Below are positions 39,013-47,348 of a DNA stretch of 64,000 nucleotides, piece after piece. A program made the translations under genes and the position numbers. The notes beneath the pieces were generated by a model, which saw nothing but the letters and a program-made list of their open reading frames with translations, had not been told where the DNA came from and did not search any database. Every line of letters starts with the position of its first letter. The stretch's first letter is position 1. Source of the DNA: Acidobacteriota bacterium (lineage in GTDB: Bacteria; Acidobacteriota; Blastocatellia; RBC074); the NCBI GenBank assembly GCA_016196035.1, contig JACPYM010000002.1:124001-188000 (forward strand). The letters are read 5' to 3'.

Positions 39013-41001
39013 TTAAGTTTGCAAAGCGCGCGCGCTGACCAATTCTTTCAGCTTCGCACTAAACTCTGCCACCGGCACCGCGCCCGTGTCCCCTTTGACG
39101 CGGTCACGTACAGCGATGGTGCCGCTTTCCGCTTCGCGCTCGCCAATGACGAGCATGAAGGGAGTCTTTTTCAACTGCGCATCGCGAATTTTGGCGCCGA
39201 TTTTTTCGCTGCGTAAATCCGCCGCGATGCGATGCCCGGCGGCTTTCAACTCGGCCTCGACCTTTTGCGCCTGTTCGTTGAAGCGATCCGAAATCGGCAG
39301 CACGACCGCCTGCACAGGTGCCAGCCAAACCGGGAAGGCGCCTGCGTAATGCTCGATCAAGATGCCGAAAAACCGCTCGAACGAACCCAGAATCGCGCGG
39401 TGCACCATAATCGGCTGGTGCCCTTTGTTATCCGAACCGATGTATTCCAGGCCGAATCGTTGCGGCAGATTGAAATCCACCTGAATGGTGGAAAGCTGCC
39501 ACGTCCGCTTGATCGCATCCACGACCTTGAAATCAATCTTCGGCCCGTAAAACGCCGCTTCGTCTTCCATCCGCTGGTATGGCAAGCCATATTGATTCAG
39601 TGCATCGGTCAACGCCGCTTCGGCCATCACCCAGACTTCATCCGCACCCATGTACTTGGAATGATCTGTTGGATGACGCACGGACAACTCGGCTTTGTAT
39701 TCAAAGCCGAAGGCTTTCATCACAAAGTCCACCAAGTCCAAACAGGCAATGACCTCGTGTACCAACTGCTCCGGCGTGCAAAAGAGATGCGCATCGTCTT
39801 GCGTAAAACCGCGTGCCCGCATCAAGCCGTGCGTCACGCCCGAACGCTCGTAGCGATAAACCATGCCGTATTCCGCATACCGCTGCGGCAGCTCACGGTA
39901 CGAACGCTGCCGTGACTTAAAGATCTGAATGTGGAACGGGCAGTTCATCGGCTTCATCCGATATTCGATCTCCTCGTTCTCTTTGTCCTTCATCGCCGGA
40001 TAAAGGCCTTCCTGATAATTTTCGAGGTGACCGGAAATACGGAAGAGTTCGGACTGCGTCACATGCGGCGTATTCACAAAGCTATAGCCACGCCGGTAAA
40101 GTTCATCATTAAGGAACTGCTCGATACCTTTGCGAATCAGCGCGGCGTTTGGATGCCATAACACCAAGCCTGGCCCGATCGCATCGCTGAAGCTGAACAG
40201 ATCAAGCTCAACGCCCAACTTGCGATGATCGCGCTTTTCGGCCTCTTCCTTCTGCTTGACCCACTCATCCAACTCTTCCTGCGAGAAGAAGGAGGTACCG
40301 TAAATGCGCTGCATCTGCGGGCGCGCTTCGTCGCCCTTCCAATGCGCGCCAGCAATCGAGAGCAGCTTGATCGCCTTGATCTTGTTCGTCGAAGGGAGAT
40401 GCGGCCCCAAGCAGAAATCTACAAAAGGCGTGCCCTCGATGGTGTAGCAACTGACGACCGCGCCCGCTTTCTGTTCAATCAACTCGCACTTGAGCGGCTC
40501 GCCCAGCGCGGCGAACTTTTGTTCAGCCTCGGCTTTGGGCATTTCGATGCGCTTGTACTCCAGGTTGCGCTTGATCAAGTCGCGCATGCGTTTCTCGATC
40601 TTCTGCAAATCTTCCGGCGTGAAGCGGCCATCCTCACGGTGAAAGTCGTAATAAAACCCGCCCTTCGGGTCATCCAGCAACGCCGGGCCGATGCCCAGCT
40701 TCGTGCCGGGAAACAAATCCAACACCGCCGCTGCCAAGAGGTGCGCCGTCGAATGGCGGTACACTTCCAACGCCTCGTTACCGGCTTCCGGCGTCAGTGC
40801 CTCAACGGTCTCGCCATCTTTCAGTTGATAGCTCAAATCCACCAGCTCGTCCTGTTTGACGCCCTGGCGGAACAGCCGCGCAGCGATGGCCTTTTTGGCC
40901 GCCTCGCGGTCTTGTTGTTTGATCGCTTCAAACGCCGAGAGACCGGCGCCTACTTGTGCTACTGCTTGATTTTGTATTTCGCTCACTGCTGTCTCACTCA
41001 A
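39013..41001 (-). CDS. thrS: Threonyl-tRNA synthetase
   Basis: This 662-residue ThrS has an N-terminal TGS/editing region ([28 protein letters not shown]). The class II catalytic core includes [14 protein letters not shown] with the zinc-binding Cys, [27 protein letters not shown] (motif 2) and the motif 3 region [21 protein letters not shown]. An anticodon-binding domain ends it. It heads the thrS-infC-rpmI-rplT order common in bacteria. Only about 45 bp separate it from the infC start, with a small AATCTCAAGTTTGAGATT hairpin between. Confidence 0.96.
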   Translation of the reverse strand: MSETAVSEIQNQAVAQVGAGLSAFEAIKQQDREAAKKAIAARLFRQGVKQDELVDLSYQLKDGETVEALTPEAGNEALEVYRHSTAHLLAAAVLDLFPGTKLGIGPALLDDPKGGFYYDFHREDGRFTPEDLQKIEKRMRDLIKRNLEYKRIEMPKAEAEQKFAALGEPLKCELIEQKAGAVVSCYTIEGTPFVDFCLGPHLPSTNKIKAIKLLSIAGAHWKGDEARPQMQRIYGTSFFSQEELDEWVKQKEEAEKRDHRKLGVELDLFSFSDAIGPGLVLWHPNAALIRKGIEQFLNDELYRRGYSFVNTPHVTQSELFRISGHLENYQEGLYPAMKDKENEEIEYRMKPMNCPFHIQIFKSRQRSYRELPQRYAEYGMVYRYERSGVTHGLMRARGFTQDDAHLFCTPEQLVHEVIACLDLVDFVMKAFGFEYKAELSVRHPTDHSKYMGADEVWVMAEAALTDALNQYGLPYQRMEDEAAFYGPKIDFKVVDAIKRTWQLSTIQVDFNLPQRFGLEYIGSDNKGHQPIMVHRAILGSFERFFGILIEHYAGAFPVWLAPVQAVVLPISDRFNEQAQKVEAELKAAGHRIAADLRSEKIGAKIRDAQLKKTPFMLVIGEREAESGTIAVRDRVKGDTGAVPVAEFSAKLKELVSARALQT

Positions 41002-41318
41002 AAATGATGGGCTTGGCCTTGCACAACCGGCAAAGCCTAAGCATGAAAGCTGAAGCTTCAGCTTTCAAATCTCATATTTGCTGACGGACAGTCCCAAAAG
41101 CTTCCGAACAAACGGGAATTACTGCTTCAGGTAAGGTCCTACGCCAGCGGTTGCCATACAGAAACTTGCCACGCGGATCGTTTGGGGTGGTCCATCTAGG
41201 ATGATCCGGCGCGGCTACTTAGTTCGATTTGTCGTAAAGCGCTTCTGCATATTAGCGGCAACTCTTCGGGAGCTGACGTTGAACAAATGAATCGCACCCT
41301 TGCGGGCACATCAGAGAA
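41002..41318 (-). other. thrS upstream region without a recognised gene
   Basis: About 317 bp lie between the Val tRNA gene and thrS. A short palindrome (AAGCTGAAGCTTCAGCTT, 41047-41064) could form a leader hairpin. A 48-codon open stretch on the minus strand (about 41090-41236; it includes PRGKFLYGNRWRRTLPEAV) has protein-like composition but no start codon and no recognised family. It may be a gene remnant. No T-box consensus was found. Confidence 0.45.
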
Positions 41319-41390
41319 TAGGCTGGAGCGGATTTGAACCGCTGACCCCTACAGTGTCAATGTAGTGCTCTACCCCTGAGCTACCAGCCT
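41319..41390 (-). tRNA. tRNA-Val (GAC)
   Basis: Reading the minus strand, the acceptor AGGCTGG pairs with CCAGCCT. The anticodon arm is CTACA-TTGACAC-TGTAG, giving anticodon GAC, and the T-arm is GCGGTTCAAATCCGC. CCA is not encoded. Confidence 0.93.
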
Positions 41391-41463
41391 AAAAGTCGTT
41401 TTCAAGAGCGGGCAAAATAACAAGCGGCGTGCAAAGGTGTCAAGCCGGACTTCCGCAAAACCA

Positions 41464-42255
41464 TCAACGCCCTTGAAACCGTGGGGGGCGTTTCGCCAAA
41501 AACGCCTCTAAGCCTTCGCGGTGATCGGCGCTTTCATAACAGCGTTTGATGGCGGCCAGACAGGCCGCGCGGTCACGCTCGTCCGCTGCCAACTGCGCCT
41601 GCTGAATTGCCAGTTTGTGTGCAGCCAGTGAAAGCGGCGCCGTTTCGGCCAGCCGCAACGCATATTCCCGCGTGTGGGCTTCCAACCCTGCGGCGGGCAA
41701 GACGCGATTGATCAATCCCATCTGCCGCGCCTCATCCGCATCAAAGGCGCGGCCCGACAACAGCACATCCGCCGCATTGGCGGGGCCAATCAAATTGACC
41801 AGGCGCAGCACGCCTTCTTCAAATGGATACGCCAGCCCCAATTTGCCCGCCGGGATGCCGAATTGCGCCGTCGCGCTGGCAAAGCGCAAATCGCAAGTCG
41901 CCGCGACTAAAACCCCGCCGCCAAAACATGCGCCATTGATCATCGCAATGACCGGTCTGGTCGCGGCGGTGATGGCGTTCAATCCGGTCAATGATTCGCG
42001 GATGTTCGTTTCAATCAGTTCGGCGTTTGCGGTCTGCGCTTTCAATTCGGCAATGTCCGCACCCGCGATGAACGCCTGCTCGCCCGCGCCGGTGACAATG
42101 ATGACGCGCACTCCATCATCCTGCGCCAATGCATGCACGGCTTCGCCTAACGCCTGCCACATCGCCGCGTTCAGCGCATTGCGCTGTGCCGGACGATTCA
42201 CAATCACCCAACCCAGCGGCAATTCACGGCGCACAACAATCAATTCTTCACTCAT
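41464..42255 (-). CDS. Crotonase-superfamily protein lacking both hydratase glutamates
   Basis: This 263-residue enoyl-CoA hydratase/isomerase family member has AFIAGADIAEL and NGACFGGGVLVAATCDLRFA. The two glutamates of true hydratases are absent: the first position reads Leu116 (GGGVL) and the second Ala136 (GIPAGKLG). It is therefore unlikely to be a classic hydratase. Isomerase, decarboxylase, hydrolase or other crotonase chemistry is possible. It is a single gene between the Val tRNA and a terminator, with no pathway partners beside it. Confidence 0.83.
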   Translation of the reverse strand: MSEELIVVRRELPLGWVIVNRPAQRNALNAAMWQALGEAVHALAQDDGVRVIIVTGAGEQAFIAGADIAELKAQTANAELIETNIRESLTGLNAITAATRPVIAMINGACFGGGVLVAATCDLRFASATAQFGIPAGKLGLAYPFEEGVLRLVNLIGPANAADVLLSGRAFDADEARQMGLINRVLPAAGLEAHTREYALRLAETAPLSLAAHKLAIQQAQLAADERDRAACLAAIKRCYESADHREGLEAFLAKRPPRFQGR

Positions 42256-42330
42256 CGTGTTCTGCTTTCAGATAAAGGTTGACCACGGCGGACTCTTGTA
42301 CCTGCGCCGCGCGCAAGCTTTCAACCAACA

Positions 42331-42371
42331 AAAGACGCTGGCGCAGCAGTCATCGCCGCGCCAGCGTCTTT
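42331..42371 (-). terminator. Rho-independent terminator downstream of the HNH gene
   Basis: A 14-bp stem (AAAGACGCTGGCGC and its complement, 42331-42344/42358-42371) with a 13-base loop is followed on the minus strand by TTTTGTT. It lies 28 bp after the HNH stop. The plus-strand side also has a T-rich tail (CTTTCTTC), so it could work in both directions. Confidence 0.8.
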
Positions 42372-42398
42372 CTTTCTTCTTTTCAGTTTTGCCCTGAC

Positions 42399-42947
42399 TT
42401 ACGCGCGCAACGCTTCGCGCTCGTCTTCCAGGAATAGATATTTGCGCCATTCGGGCCGACGTTCGGCGGCCTGTTGCAAGGCGGTGCGTTCCAGGCCATA
42501 AAACAGGGCCGCCGGGTTCATCAGCATCGGCATGCGCGCTTCTTCCGGCGTCCGGTCGCCTTTGCGGTTGTTGCAGATTTGGCAAGCCGTGACCAGGTTT
42601 TCAGCCACCATCTTGCCCCCGCGCGAACGCGGCATGATGTGATCGAGCGTCAAATCGAAGGGCGTGCCTTTCTTGCCGCAATACTGGCAACGATGCCGGT
42701 CACGCGCCAGAATGCGATGGCGCTGCGTCGCGCGATTCTGCCGCGTGCGCACGTTGACGTAAGTCATCAACCGAATCACCGACGGCACGTCAAACACGAA
42801 ACGCGGCGAACGCAAGATGTGGCCGGGGTCTTTCTCAACGACTTCGGCCACCCGCCGCCAAACCAGCGTCAGCGCTTTGGGCGCGCCCACAACGCTCAAC
42901 GGCTCATACGAAGCATTTAACAGAAGCACTTTGCGAGAATGAACCAT
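42399..42947 (-). CDS. HNH endonuclease family protein
   Basis: This 182-residue HNH protein has the N-terminal KVLLLNASYEPLSV typical of a conserved stand-alone bacterial group. The core has a CQYC/CQIC zinc pair around LDHIMPRSRGG (first His) and ENLVTACQICNNRKGDR (Asn and final HNH region). It is probably a DNA nuclease acting in an unknown housekeeping or defence role. ATG 42947 is chosen because the longer frame would run into the Arg tRNA gene at 43002. Confidence 0.87.
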   Translation of the reverse strand: MVHSRKVLLLNASYEPLSVVGAPKALTLVWRRVAEVVEKDPGHILRSPRFVFDVPSVIRLMTYVNVRTRQNRATQRHRILARDRHRCQYCGKKGTPFDLTLDHIMPRSRGGKMVAENLVTACQICNNRKGDRTPEEARMPMLMNPAALFYGLERTALQQAAERRPEWRKYLFLEDEREALRA

Positions 42948-43001
42948 AGACTTGCTGTCTCCGCAGCGCCTGCTCCCACACGAGAAGAGCACACGCGATA
43001 A

Positions 43002-43076
43002 AGGGTCTGGCAGGACTCGAACCTGCATTGAACTCGTTTAGAAGACGAGCGCCTCTTCCATTTCGACCACAGACCC
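43002..43076 (-). tRNA. tRNA-Arg (TCT)
   Basis: The acceptor is GGGTCTG/CAGACCC. The anticodon arm is CTCGT-CTTCTAA-ACGAG, anticodon TCT. The T-arm is GCAGGTTCGAGTCCTGC. It is the last gene of the minus-strand tRNA cluster in transcription order. Confidence 0.93.
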
Positions 43077-43211
43077 GACGAACTTATCAATCTCACCTGA
43101 AACCGGTGTTAGCACCAAGCAACTTTGTCAAAAGCGCCGGGATAATAACAAAATCTGGGACAGTTGCCCACCCCAGCCCCAATTCATAGTGACCCGAAGC
43201 TTTCTTGACAG

Positions 43212-43299
43212 AGCCAGCAGCCGGAATCGAACCGGCGGCCACTCGCCTATCAAACGAGTGCTGCCACTAATAAGCCAAGGTAGGCTGAGCTATGCTAGC
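43212..43299 (-). tRNA. tRNA-Ile-like (GAT) with an enlarged D-loop
   Basis: The acceptor GCTAGCA pairs with TGCTGGC. The anticodon stem CTCGT/GCGAG encloses TTGATAG, anticodon GAT. The T-arm is GCCGG-TTCGATT-CCGGC. The gene is about 88 nt instead of 74-77, because the D-loop holds roughly 12 extra bases able to form AGCC-TACCTT-GGCT, and the D-stem has a C/C mismatch. A normal Ile (GAT) tRNA lies at 44634. This one may be a modified or decaying copy. Confidence 0.6.
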
Positions 43300-43310
43300 C
43301 GATAACGTTA

Positions 43311-43387
43311 AGGTGATGGTGAGACTCGAACTCACGACCTCTGGCTTCGGACACCAGCGCTCTCGATTTCCGCTGAGCTACATCACC
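43311..43387 (-). tRNA. tRNA-Arg (CCG)
   Basis: The acceptor is GGTGATG/CATCACC. The anticodon arm is CTGGT-GTCCGAA-GCCAG, anticodon CCG. The T-arm is GTGAGTTCGAGTCTCAC. Confidence 0.92.
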
Positions 43388-43390
43388 ACG

Positions 43391-43422
43391 CCCCAATCTC
43401 AAATCTGAGATTTGAGATTGGG
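43391..43422. repeat. Perfect 32-bp palindrome between Arg and Phe tRNA genes
   Basis: CCCCAATCTCAAATCT is followed directly by its reverse complement, without a loop. Related AATCTCAAA/TTTGAGATT stems occur at 36850 and between infC and thrS. It may be a processing or pausing element of the tRNA transcript. Confidence 0.85.
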
Positions 43423-43424
43423 AA

Positions 43425-43499
43425 TGGTTGGGGTTGGCCTCGAACCAACGGCCTCCGGCTCTTCAGACCGGCGCTGCTACCAAACTGAGCTACCCAACC
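43425..43499 (-). tRNA. tRNA-Phe (GAA)
   Basis: The acceptor is GGTTGGG/CCCAACC. The anticodon arm is CCGGT-CTGAAGA-GCCGG, anticodon GAA. The T-arm is GTTGGTTCGAGGCCAAC. Confidence 0.93.
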
Positions 43500-43506
43500 A
43501 GATGCA

Positions 43507-43582
43507 TGTCCGTGGAGAGACTCGAACTCCCGACCTCCGCGTTCGTAGCGCGGCGCTCTGATTCCAACTGAGCTACACGGAC
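43507..43582 (-). tRNA. tRNA-Arg (ACG)
   Basis: The acceptor is GTCCGTG/CACGGAC. The anticodon arm is CCGCG-CTACGAA-CGCGG, anticodon ACG (normally edited to ICG by TadA). The T-arm is GGGAGTTCGAGTCTCTC. Confidence 0.93.
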
Positions 43583-43593
43583 AAAGTCAAAAG

Positions 43594-43665
43594 TCAGGAT
43601 GGCAGGATTCGAACCTGCGTCAGCCAGTTCCCAAGACTGGTGGGCGACCACTGCCCCACATCCTG
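43594..43665 (-). tRNA. tRNA-Pro (TGG)
   Basis: The acceptor is CAGGATG/CATCCTG. The anticodon arm is CCAGT-CTTGGGA-ACTGG, anticodon TGG. The T-arm is GCAGGTTCGAATCCTGC. Confidence 0.93.
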
Positions 43666-43673
43666 AAAGCGAA

Positions 43674-43746
43674 TGGAATCGGCGGGATTTGAACCCGCAA
43701 TAGCTGGTTTGCAAGACCAGTGCCTTCCCAATTTGGCTACGATCCC
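43674..43746 (-). tRNA. tRNA-Ala (TGC)
   Basis: The acceptor GGGATCG/CGATTCC includes the G3-U70 wobble pair that identifies alanine tRNAs. The anticodon arm is CTGGT-CTTGCAA-ACCAG, anticodon TGC. The D-arm is TAGCC...GGCA rather than the more usual TAGCTC...GAGCA. Confidence 0.9.
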
Positions 43747-43752
43747 AAGAGT

Positions 43753-43835
43753 TGTCCGACAAGCTGCCAGCTTGTCGAGGCTTTCCCACAGGACGAATTG
43801 CGGGAAACTGCGACAAGCTGGCAGCTTGTCGGACA
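43753..43835. repeat. Paired palindromes of the GACAAGCTGGCAGCTTGTC family
   Basis: Two 25-bp copies (43753-43777 and 43811-43835) face each other across 33 bp, each self-complementary, and together they form a large inverted repeat. The element separates the Ala and Val tRNA genes. Confidence 0.92.
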
Positions 43836-43840
43836 TTTCA

Positions 43841-43913
43841 TAGGAGCGGTGGGAGTCGAACCCACGACCCTCTGTTTGTAAGACAGACGCTCGTTCCGCT
43901 GAGCTACGCTCCC
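43841..43913 (-). tRNA. tRNA-Val (TAC)
   Basis: The acceptor GGGAGCG/CGCTCCT has a G-U first pair. The anticodon arm is TCTGT-CTTACAA-ACAGA, anticodon TAC. The T-arm is GTGGGTTCGACTCCCAC. Confidence 0.92.
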
Positions 43914-43918
43914 AAACA

Positions 43919-43990
43919 CTGGGAGACGAGGGCTCGAACCTCGATAGACGGAGTCAAAGTCCGCCGTCTTGCCGTTTAGACGATCTCCCA
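43919..43990 (-). tRNA. tRNA-Gln (TTG)
   Basis: The acceptor is TGGGAGA/TCTCCCA. The anticodon arm is GCGGA-CTTTGAC-TCCGT, anticodon TTG. The T-arm is CGAGGTTCGAGCCCTCG. The overall sequence is close to canonical bacterial Gln tRNA. Confidence 0.93.
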
Positions 43991-43993
43991 AAA

Positions 43994-44066
43994 AGCTGGC
44001 GGTGAGAGTCGAACTCACAACCGATCGCTTACGAGGCGATTGCTCCAGCCGTTGAGCTACGCCAGC
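43994..44066 (-). tRNA. tRNA-Thr (CGT)
   Basis: The acceptor is GCTGGCG/CGCCAGC. The anticodon arm is ATCGC-CTCGTAA-GCGAT, anticodon CGT. The T-arm is GTGAGTTCGACTCTCAC. Confidence 0.93.
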
Positions 44067-44070
44067 ACAG

Positions 44071-44143
44071 AGTGAGCGACGGGAATCGAACCCGCTATCT
44101 CCAGTTTGGAAGACTGGCGCGCAGCCAGTTGCGCTCCGCTCAC
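44071..44143 (-). tRNA. tRNA-Gly (TCC)
   Basis: The acceptor is GTGAGCG/CGCTCAC. The anticodon arm is CCAGT-CTTCCAA-ACTGG, anticodon TCC. The T-arm is GCGGGTTCGATTCCCGT. Confidence 0.92.
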
Positions 44144-44224
44144 AAATGCGGCGACGAGGAATGATGAAACGTCAACATTTTCCAGAATGTAGTTCCATCA
44201 GCATTCGCCGCGTTTTCAAACAAG

Positions 44225-44297
44225 CTGTGGGGGCGGGACTCGAACCCGCGCTGGCTCGCTTAACAGGCGAGTGCCTTGCCAACTTGGCTACCCCACA
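44225..44297 (-). tRNA. tRNA-Asn (GTT)
   Basis: The acceptor is TGTGGGG/CCCCACA. The anticodon arm is CTCGC-CTGTTAA-GCGAG, anticodon GTT. The T-arm is GCGGGTTCGAGTCCCGC. About 80 bp of unexplained sequence separate it from the Gly tRNA. Confidence 0.93.
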
Positions 44298-44337
44298 AAA
44301 CCCTAATGGCTTCGAACAAAATCAGCGCGCCCCTCGC

Positions 44338-44380
44338 AGCCGGACGGCAACATCCGTTCTCTGCGCCGTCCGGCTTTTTT
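44338..44380 (+). terminator. Intrinsic terminator on the plus strand inside the tRNA cluster
   Basis: An 11-bp stem, AGCCGGACGGC/GCCGTCCGGCT (44338-44348/44365-44375), is followed by TTTTTT on the plus strand. All tRNA genes here lie on the minus strand, so a plus-strand terminator has no obvious client. It could serve an unannotated plus-strand transcript starting after 44297. Confidence 0.65.
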
Positions 44381-44452
44381 GCGCGTTGCAGTTGTCACGT
44401 TCAACCAGATGGCTGTCCCATTCAACCATCATTCCGCCGCAAAAGAATGGAT

Positions 44453-44535
44453 CGGGAGAGACTCGAACTCTCAGCATCGCAGCAAAGAGGCCGCTTAAGA
44501 GGCGGGCACTCTCGCCGTTTGAGTTATCGCTCCCC
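44453..44535 (-). tRNA. tRNA-Lys-like (CTT), degenerate or class II-like
   Basis: The anticodon region CCGC-CTCTTAA-GCGG gives CTT (Lys), and the T-arm is a clear GAGAG-TTCGAGT-CTCTC. Two features are abnormal. The region between the anticodon and T stems is about 17 nt rather than 4-5, and the acceptor strands GGAGCGA/CCGATCC have two mismatches. It may be a decayed tRNA gene or an unusual isoacceptor. Confidence 0.5.
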
Positions 44536-44548
44536 TTACACAAAATGA

Positions 44549-44621
44549 CGGGAGCGAAGGGACTCGAACCCTCGATCTCTCGCGCGACAAGCGAGTGCAT
44601 TCGCCGCTTTGCTACGCTCCC
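44549..44621 (-). tRNA. tRNA-Asp (GTC)
   Basis: The acceptor is GGGAGCG/CGCTCCC. The anticodon arm is CTCGC-TTGTCGC-GCGAG, anticodon GTC. The T-arm is GAGGGTTCGAGTCCCTT. Confidence 0.9.
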
Positions 44622-44633
44622 AAACTTTTCCGA

Positions 44634-44708
44634 TGTACCTGAAAGGAATTGAACCTTTGCCCTCACGCTTATCAGGCGTGCGCTCTCATCCATCTGAGCT
44701 ACAGGTAC
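44634..44708 (-). tRNA. tRNA-Ile (GAT)
   Basis: The acceptor is GTACCTG/CAGGTAC. The anticodon arm is CACGC-CTGATAA-GCGTG, anticodon GAT. The T-arm is AAAGGTTCAATTCCTTT. It is the first gene of the cluster in transcription order. CCA is not encoded. Confidence 0.93.
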
Positions 44709-44988
44709 AACAACCCGCTGCCGTTTGCGCCGCTGGACATCAGCGTCTCGCCCGGCCTTAGTGCAGCCCGCGTGCCACGGCTGAGCGCACCGCTTAACTT
44801 GTTGAAAAGCCAGCAAGTCGGTATTCGCCGCCCGCTGTTCAGACGCGACTCCCCTAGCCAATTCGCTAGCGATCTAGCCAATTGGCTAGCCACCGCCACC
44901 AGCCATCCGGCTTGGCATTTCGGTTGCTCTCGCCAACAATCAGGCGGAATTTTCCGCGCACCAAAGGAGCCCCCGAAAGGAACAGAGG
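44709..44988. other. Divergent intergenic region with CTAGCCAATT repeats
   Basis: This 280-bp gap between the tRNA cluster and the alcohol dehydrogenase gene has no gene. At 44853-44893 a compact block of CTAGCCAATT, GCTAGCGATCTAGC and CTAGCCAATTGGCTAG forms nested palindromes. It may be an operator for either side, or another repeat element. No clear promoter hexamers were picked out. Confidence 0.5.
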
Positions 44989-45993
44989 ATGAAAGCCTGT
45001 CTGCTCACTCGCAACGCCCCCATCGAAACCAATCCGCTCGAACTGACCGAAGTACCGACGCCAGTGCCGCAACCACATCAAATTCTGGTCAAAGTCAGCG
45101 CCTGTGGCGTTTGCCGCACCGACTTGCACGTCATCGAAGGCGAATTGCCCCTGCAATACCTGCCCGTCATCCCCGGCCACCAGATCATCGGGCGTGTGGC
45201 CGCGTTGGGCGCTGAAGTCACGCGCTTTCAACTGGGCGTCCGCGTCGGCATCGCCTGGTTGCACGAAACCTGCGGCCAGTGCGAATACTGCCGCGCAGGC
45301 AAAGAGAATCTCTGCGAAGCGGCGATCTTCACCGGCCATCTGGTCAATGGCGGCTATGCCGAATACGTCGTCGCGCCCGCCGCGTTTGTCTATGCGATTC
45401 CCGCAGTCTTCACAGATGTTGAAGCCGCGCCGTTGCTGTGCGCAGGCATCATCGGCTTTCGTTCGTTGCGGCTGGCAGGCATTGCGAGGCCGAGTCCAGG
45501 CCAGCGGCTGGGTCTGTATGGCTTTGGCAATGCGGCGCACATCGCGATTCAAATTGCACGGCATTGGGGCGTAGACGTTTACGCCTTCACCCGTGACACC
45601 CGGCATCAATCGTTAGCGCGGCAACTTGGCGCAGTCTGGGCGGGTAACAGCCAGGATCAACCGCCGCACAAACTCGACGCCAGCGTTATCTTTGCGCCAG
45701 CAGGTGAATTGGTGCCACCCGCCTTGCAAGCCTTGAAGAAAGGCGGCACGCTGGCGCTGGGCGGAATTCACATGAGCCAGATTCCGCCGCTTGATTATCA
45801 ATGGCTGTATCACGAGCGCGTCATCCGCAGCGTCGCCAACAACACGCGGCAGGATGGCGCAGATTTTTTGCGCGTGGCGGCAGAGATTCCGCTGCGCCCG
45901 CAAGTCGAATTGTTCCCGCTGGCCGAAACCAATCGCGCCTTGAACGCGCTTAAACACGACGCGATTCGCGGGGCAGCGGTCATTCAAATCTGA
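44989..45993 (+). CDS. Zinc-dependent alcohol dehydrogenase (MDR family)
   Basis: This 334-residue medium-chain dehydrogenase has catalytic-zinc ligands in [12 protein letters not shown] (Cys) and IPGHQIIG (His). Structural-zinc cysteines lie in [18 protein letters not shown], and the nucleotide-binding loop is [10 protein letters not shown], where the usual GxGxxG is changed to GFGNAA. It should oxidise alcohols or reduce aldehydes with NAD(P)H. GAACAGAGG precedes the ATG. It stands alone on the plus strand, ahead of a palindromic element. Confidence 0.88.
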   Translation: MKACLLTRNAPIETNPLELTEVPTPVPQPHQILVKVSACGVCRTDLHVIEGELPLQYLPVIPGHQIIGRVAALGAEVTRFQLGVRVGIAWLHETCGQCEYCRAGKENLCEAAIFTGHLVNGGYAEYVVAPAAFVYAIPAVFTDVEAAPLLCAGIIGFRSLRLAGIARPSPGQRLGLYGFGNAAHIAIQIARHWGVDVYAFTRDTRHQSLARQLGAVWAGNSQDQPPHKLDASVIFAPAGELVPPALQALKKGGTLALGGIHMSQIPPLDYQWLYHERVIRSVANNTRQDGADFLRVAAEIPLRPQVELFPLAETNRALNALKHDAIRGAAVIQI

Positions 45994-46097
45994 CCTGGGT
46001 ACGCACCGCTTCCAGCGTGCAGGCTTGGCGAGTGGCGCAGTGGAATTCATTGCGTCTTTGAATCAGTCCCGCACGCTGGAAGCGGTGCGTACCCAGG
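45994..46097. repeat. GGTACGCACCGCTTCCAGCGTGC inverted repeat, copy 1 of 2
   Basis: Arms of 27 bp (45994-46020 and 46071-46097) surround a 50-bp loop. Related arms occur at 59841-60011. It begins right after the dehydrogenase stop and ends 12 bp before the next start, filling the entire gap. Confidence 0.92.
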
Positions 46098-46109
46098 CTG
46101 CAAACCCAA

Positions 46110-47348
46110 ATGGAACTTTCCTATCTCTTTCAACAACTCGGCATCGCGCTCGGCCTGGGGCTGCTGGTCGGCCTGCAACGCGAAAGCGCCGCGTCATCAT
46201 TGGGCGGCGTGCGCACCTTTCCGCTCGTGACGTTGTTTGGCGCGCTCTGCGGACTGTTGGCGTTGCCTTACGGCGGCTGGATCATCGGCTTCGGCTTACT
46301 CGCGCTGACCGGCTTGATCGCGCTGGGCAAGCAGGCGGAGTTGCATAAGCAAAAGCCGGATTCCGGCCTCACGACCGAAGCCGCGATGCTGCTGATGTTC
46401 GCGGTCGGCGCGTATCTCATCAGCGGCCAACGCGCCATCGCCATCACCGTCGGCGGTTGTGTCGCGGTGCTGCTGCATTACAAAGGCCAATTGCATAACG
46501 CCGTCGCCCATCTGGACGAGAACGATCTCAAGGCGATTATGCAATTCGCCCTGCTCTCGCTGGTCATCCTGCCGGTGTTGCCCAATCGCACCTATGGGCC
46601 TTATGCCGTGCTCAACCCGCGCCAGATCTGGTGGATGGTGGTGCTGATCGTCGGCATCAGCCTGGGCGGCTACATCGTCTACAAATTCTTCGGCACCCAG
46701 GCGGGCATCCTGTTGGGCGGCATTCTGGGCGGAATGATTTCGAGCACGGCGACGACGGTCAGCTATGCCAAACGCACGCGCGCCACGCCGAATCTGGCGA
46801 ATCTGGCGGCCATTGTGGTGATGATCGCGTCGGCAGTCGTGTATGCGCGCTTGCAGTTGGAGATTGCCGCCGTCGCTCCGCAGTTCCTAAGCGCGGCAGC
46901 AGTGCCGCTCTCGGCGATGCTGGTCGTTCTGGGGCTTTGTTCAGCCGCGCTTTGGTTTCTCAATCGTAACGAAGCCAGCGAGATGCCGACGCAGGAAAAC
47001 CCTTCGGAATTGAAATCGGCGCTATTTTTTGGGCTTCTATATGCCGCGATTCTTTTTGCCGTCGCCGCTGTCAAACAGCACTTCGGCAATCGCGGCCTGT
47101 ACGTCGTCGCCGTGCTTTCTGGCTTGACCGATGTGGATGCGATTACGCTTTCGACTGCACAACTGGTACACACGGCGCGCATGGGCGCGGAGGAAGGCTG
47201 GAAGATCATTCTGACCGCGACGCTTTCCAACTTGGTTTTCAAAGCAGGCTCTGTTGCCGTGTTAGGCAGCCGTGCCTTGCTGTTGAAAGTCGCCGTTTGT
47301 TATGGCGTCGTAATGGTGGCCGGGATATTGCTGCTGTTTCTGCGCTAA
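46110..47348 (+). CDS. MgtC/SapB-DUF4010 membrane protein
   Basis: This 412-residue polytopic membrane protein has an N-terminal MgtC/SapB-like domain ([26 protein letters not shown] is the family signature) with about four spans. A DUF4010 domain follows ([35 protein letters not shown], then [16 protein letters not shown]) with about eight spans. MgtC relatives take part in magnesium homeostasis and virulence, while the fused form has no settled function. It sits in the inner membrane. No neighbour suggests a pathway. Confidence 0.87.
   Translation: MELSYLFQQLGIALGLGLLVGLQRESAASSLGGVRTFPLVTLFGALCGLLALPYGGWIIGFGLLALTGLIALGKQAELHKQKPDSGLTTEAAMLLMFAVGAYLISGQRAIAITVGGCVAVLLHYKGQLHNAVAHLDENDLKAIMQFALLSLVILPVLPNRTYGPYAVLNPRQIWWMVVLIVGISLGGYIVYKFFGTQAGILLGGILGGMISSTATTVSYAKRTRATPNLANLAAIVVMIASAVVYARLQLEIAAVAPQFLSAAAVPLSAMLVVLGLCSAALWFLNRNEASEMPTQENPSELKSALFFGLLYAAILFAVAAVKQHFGNRGLYVVAVLSGLTDVDAITLSTAQLVHTARMGAEEGWKIILTATLSNLVFKAGSVAVLGSRALLLKVAVCYGVVMVAGILLLFLR

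Noticed and set aside
41002-41318. T-box leader of thrS
   Set aside because: The conserved T-box antiterminator sequence and a terminator ahead of thrS could not be found.
44146-44652. 168-codon plus-strand frame across the tRNA cluster
   Set aside because: It runs through three well-folded tRNA genes on the other strand and a terminator, so it is not coding.
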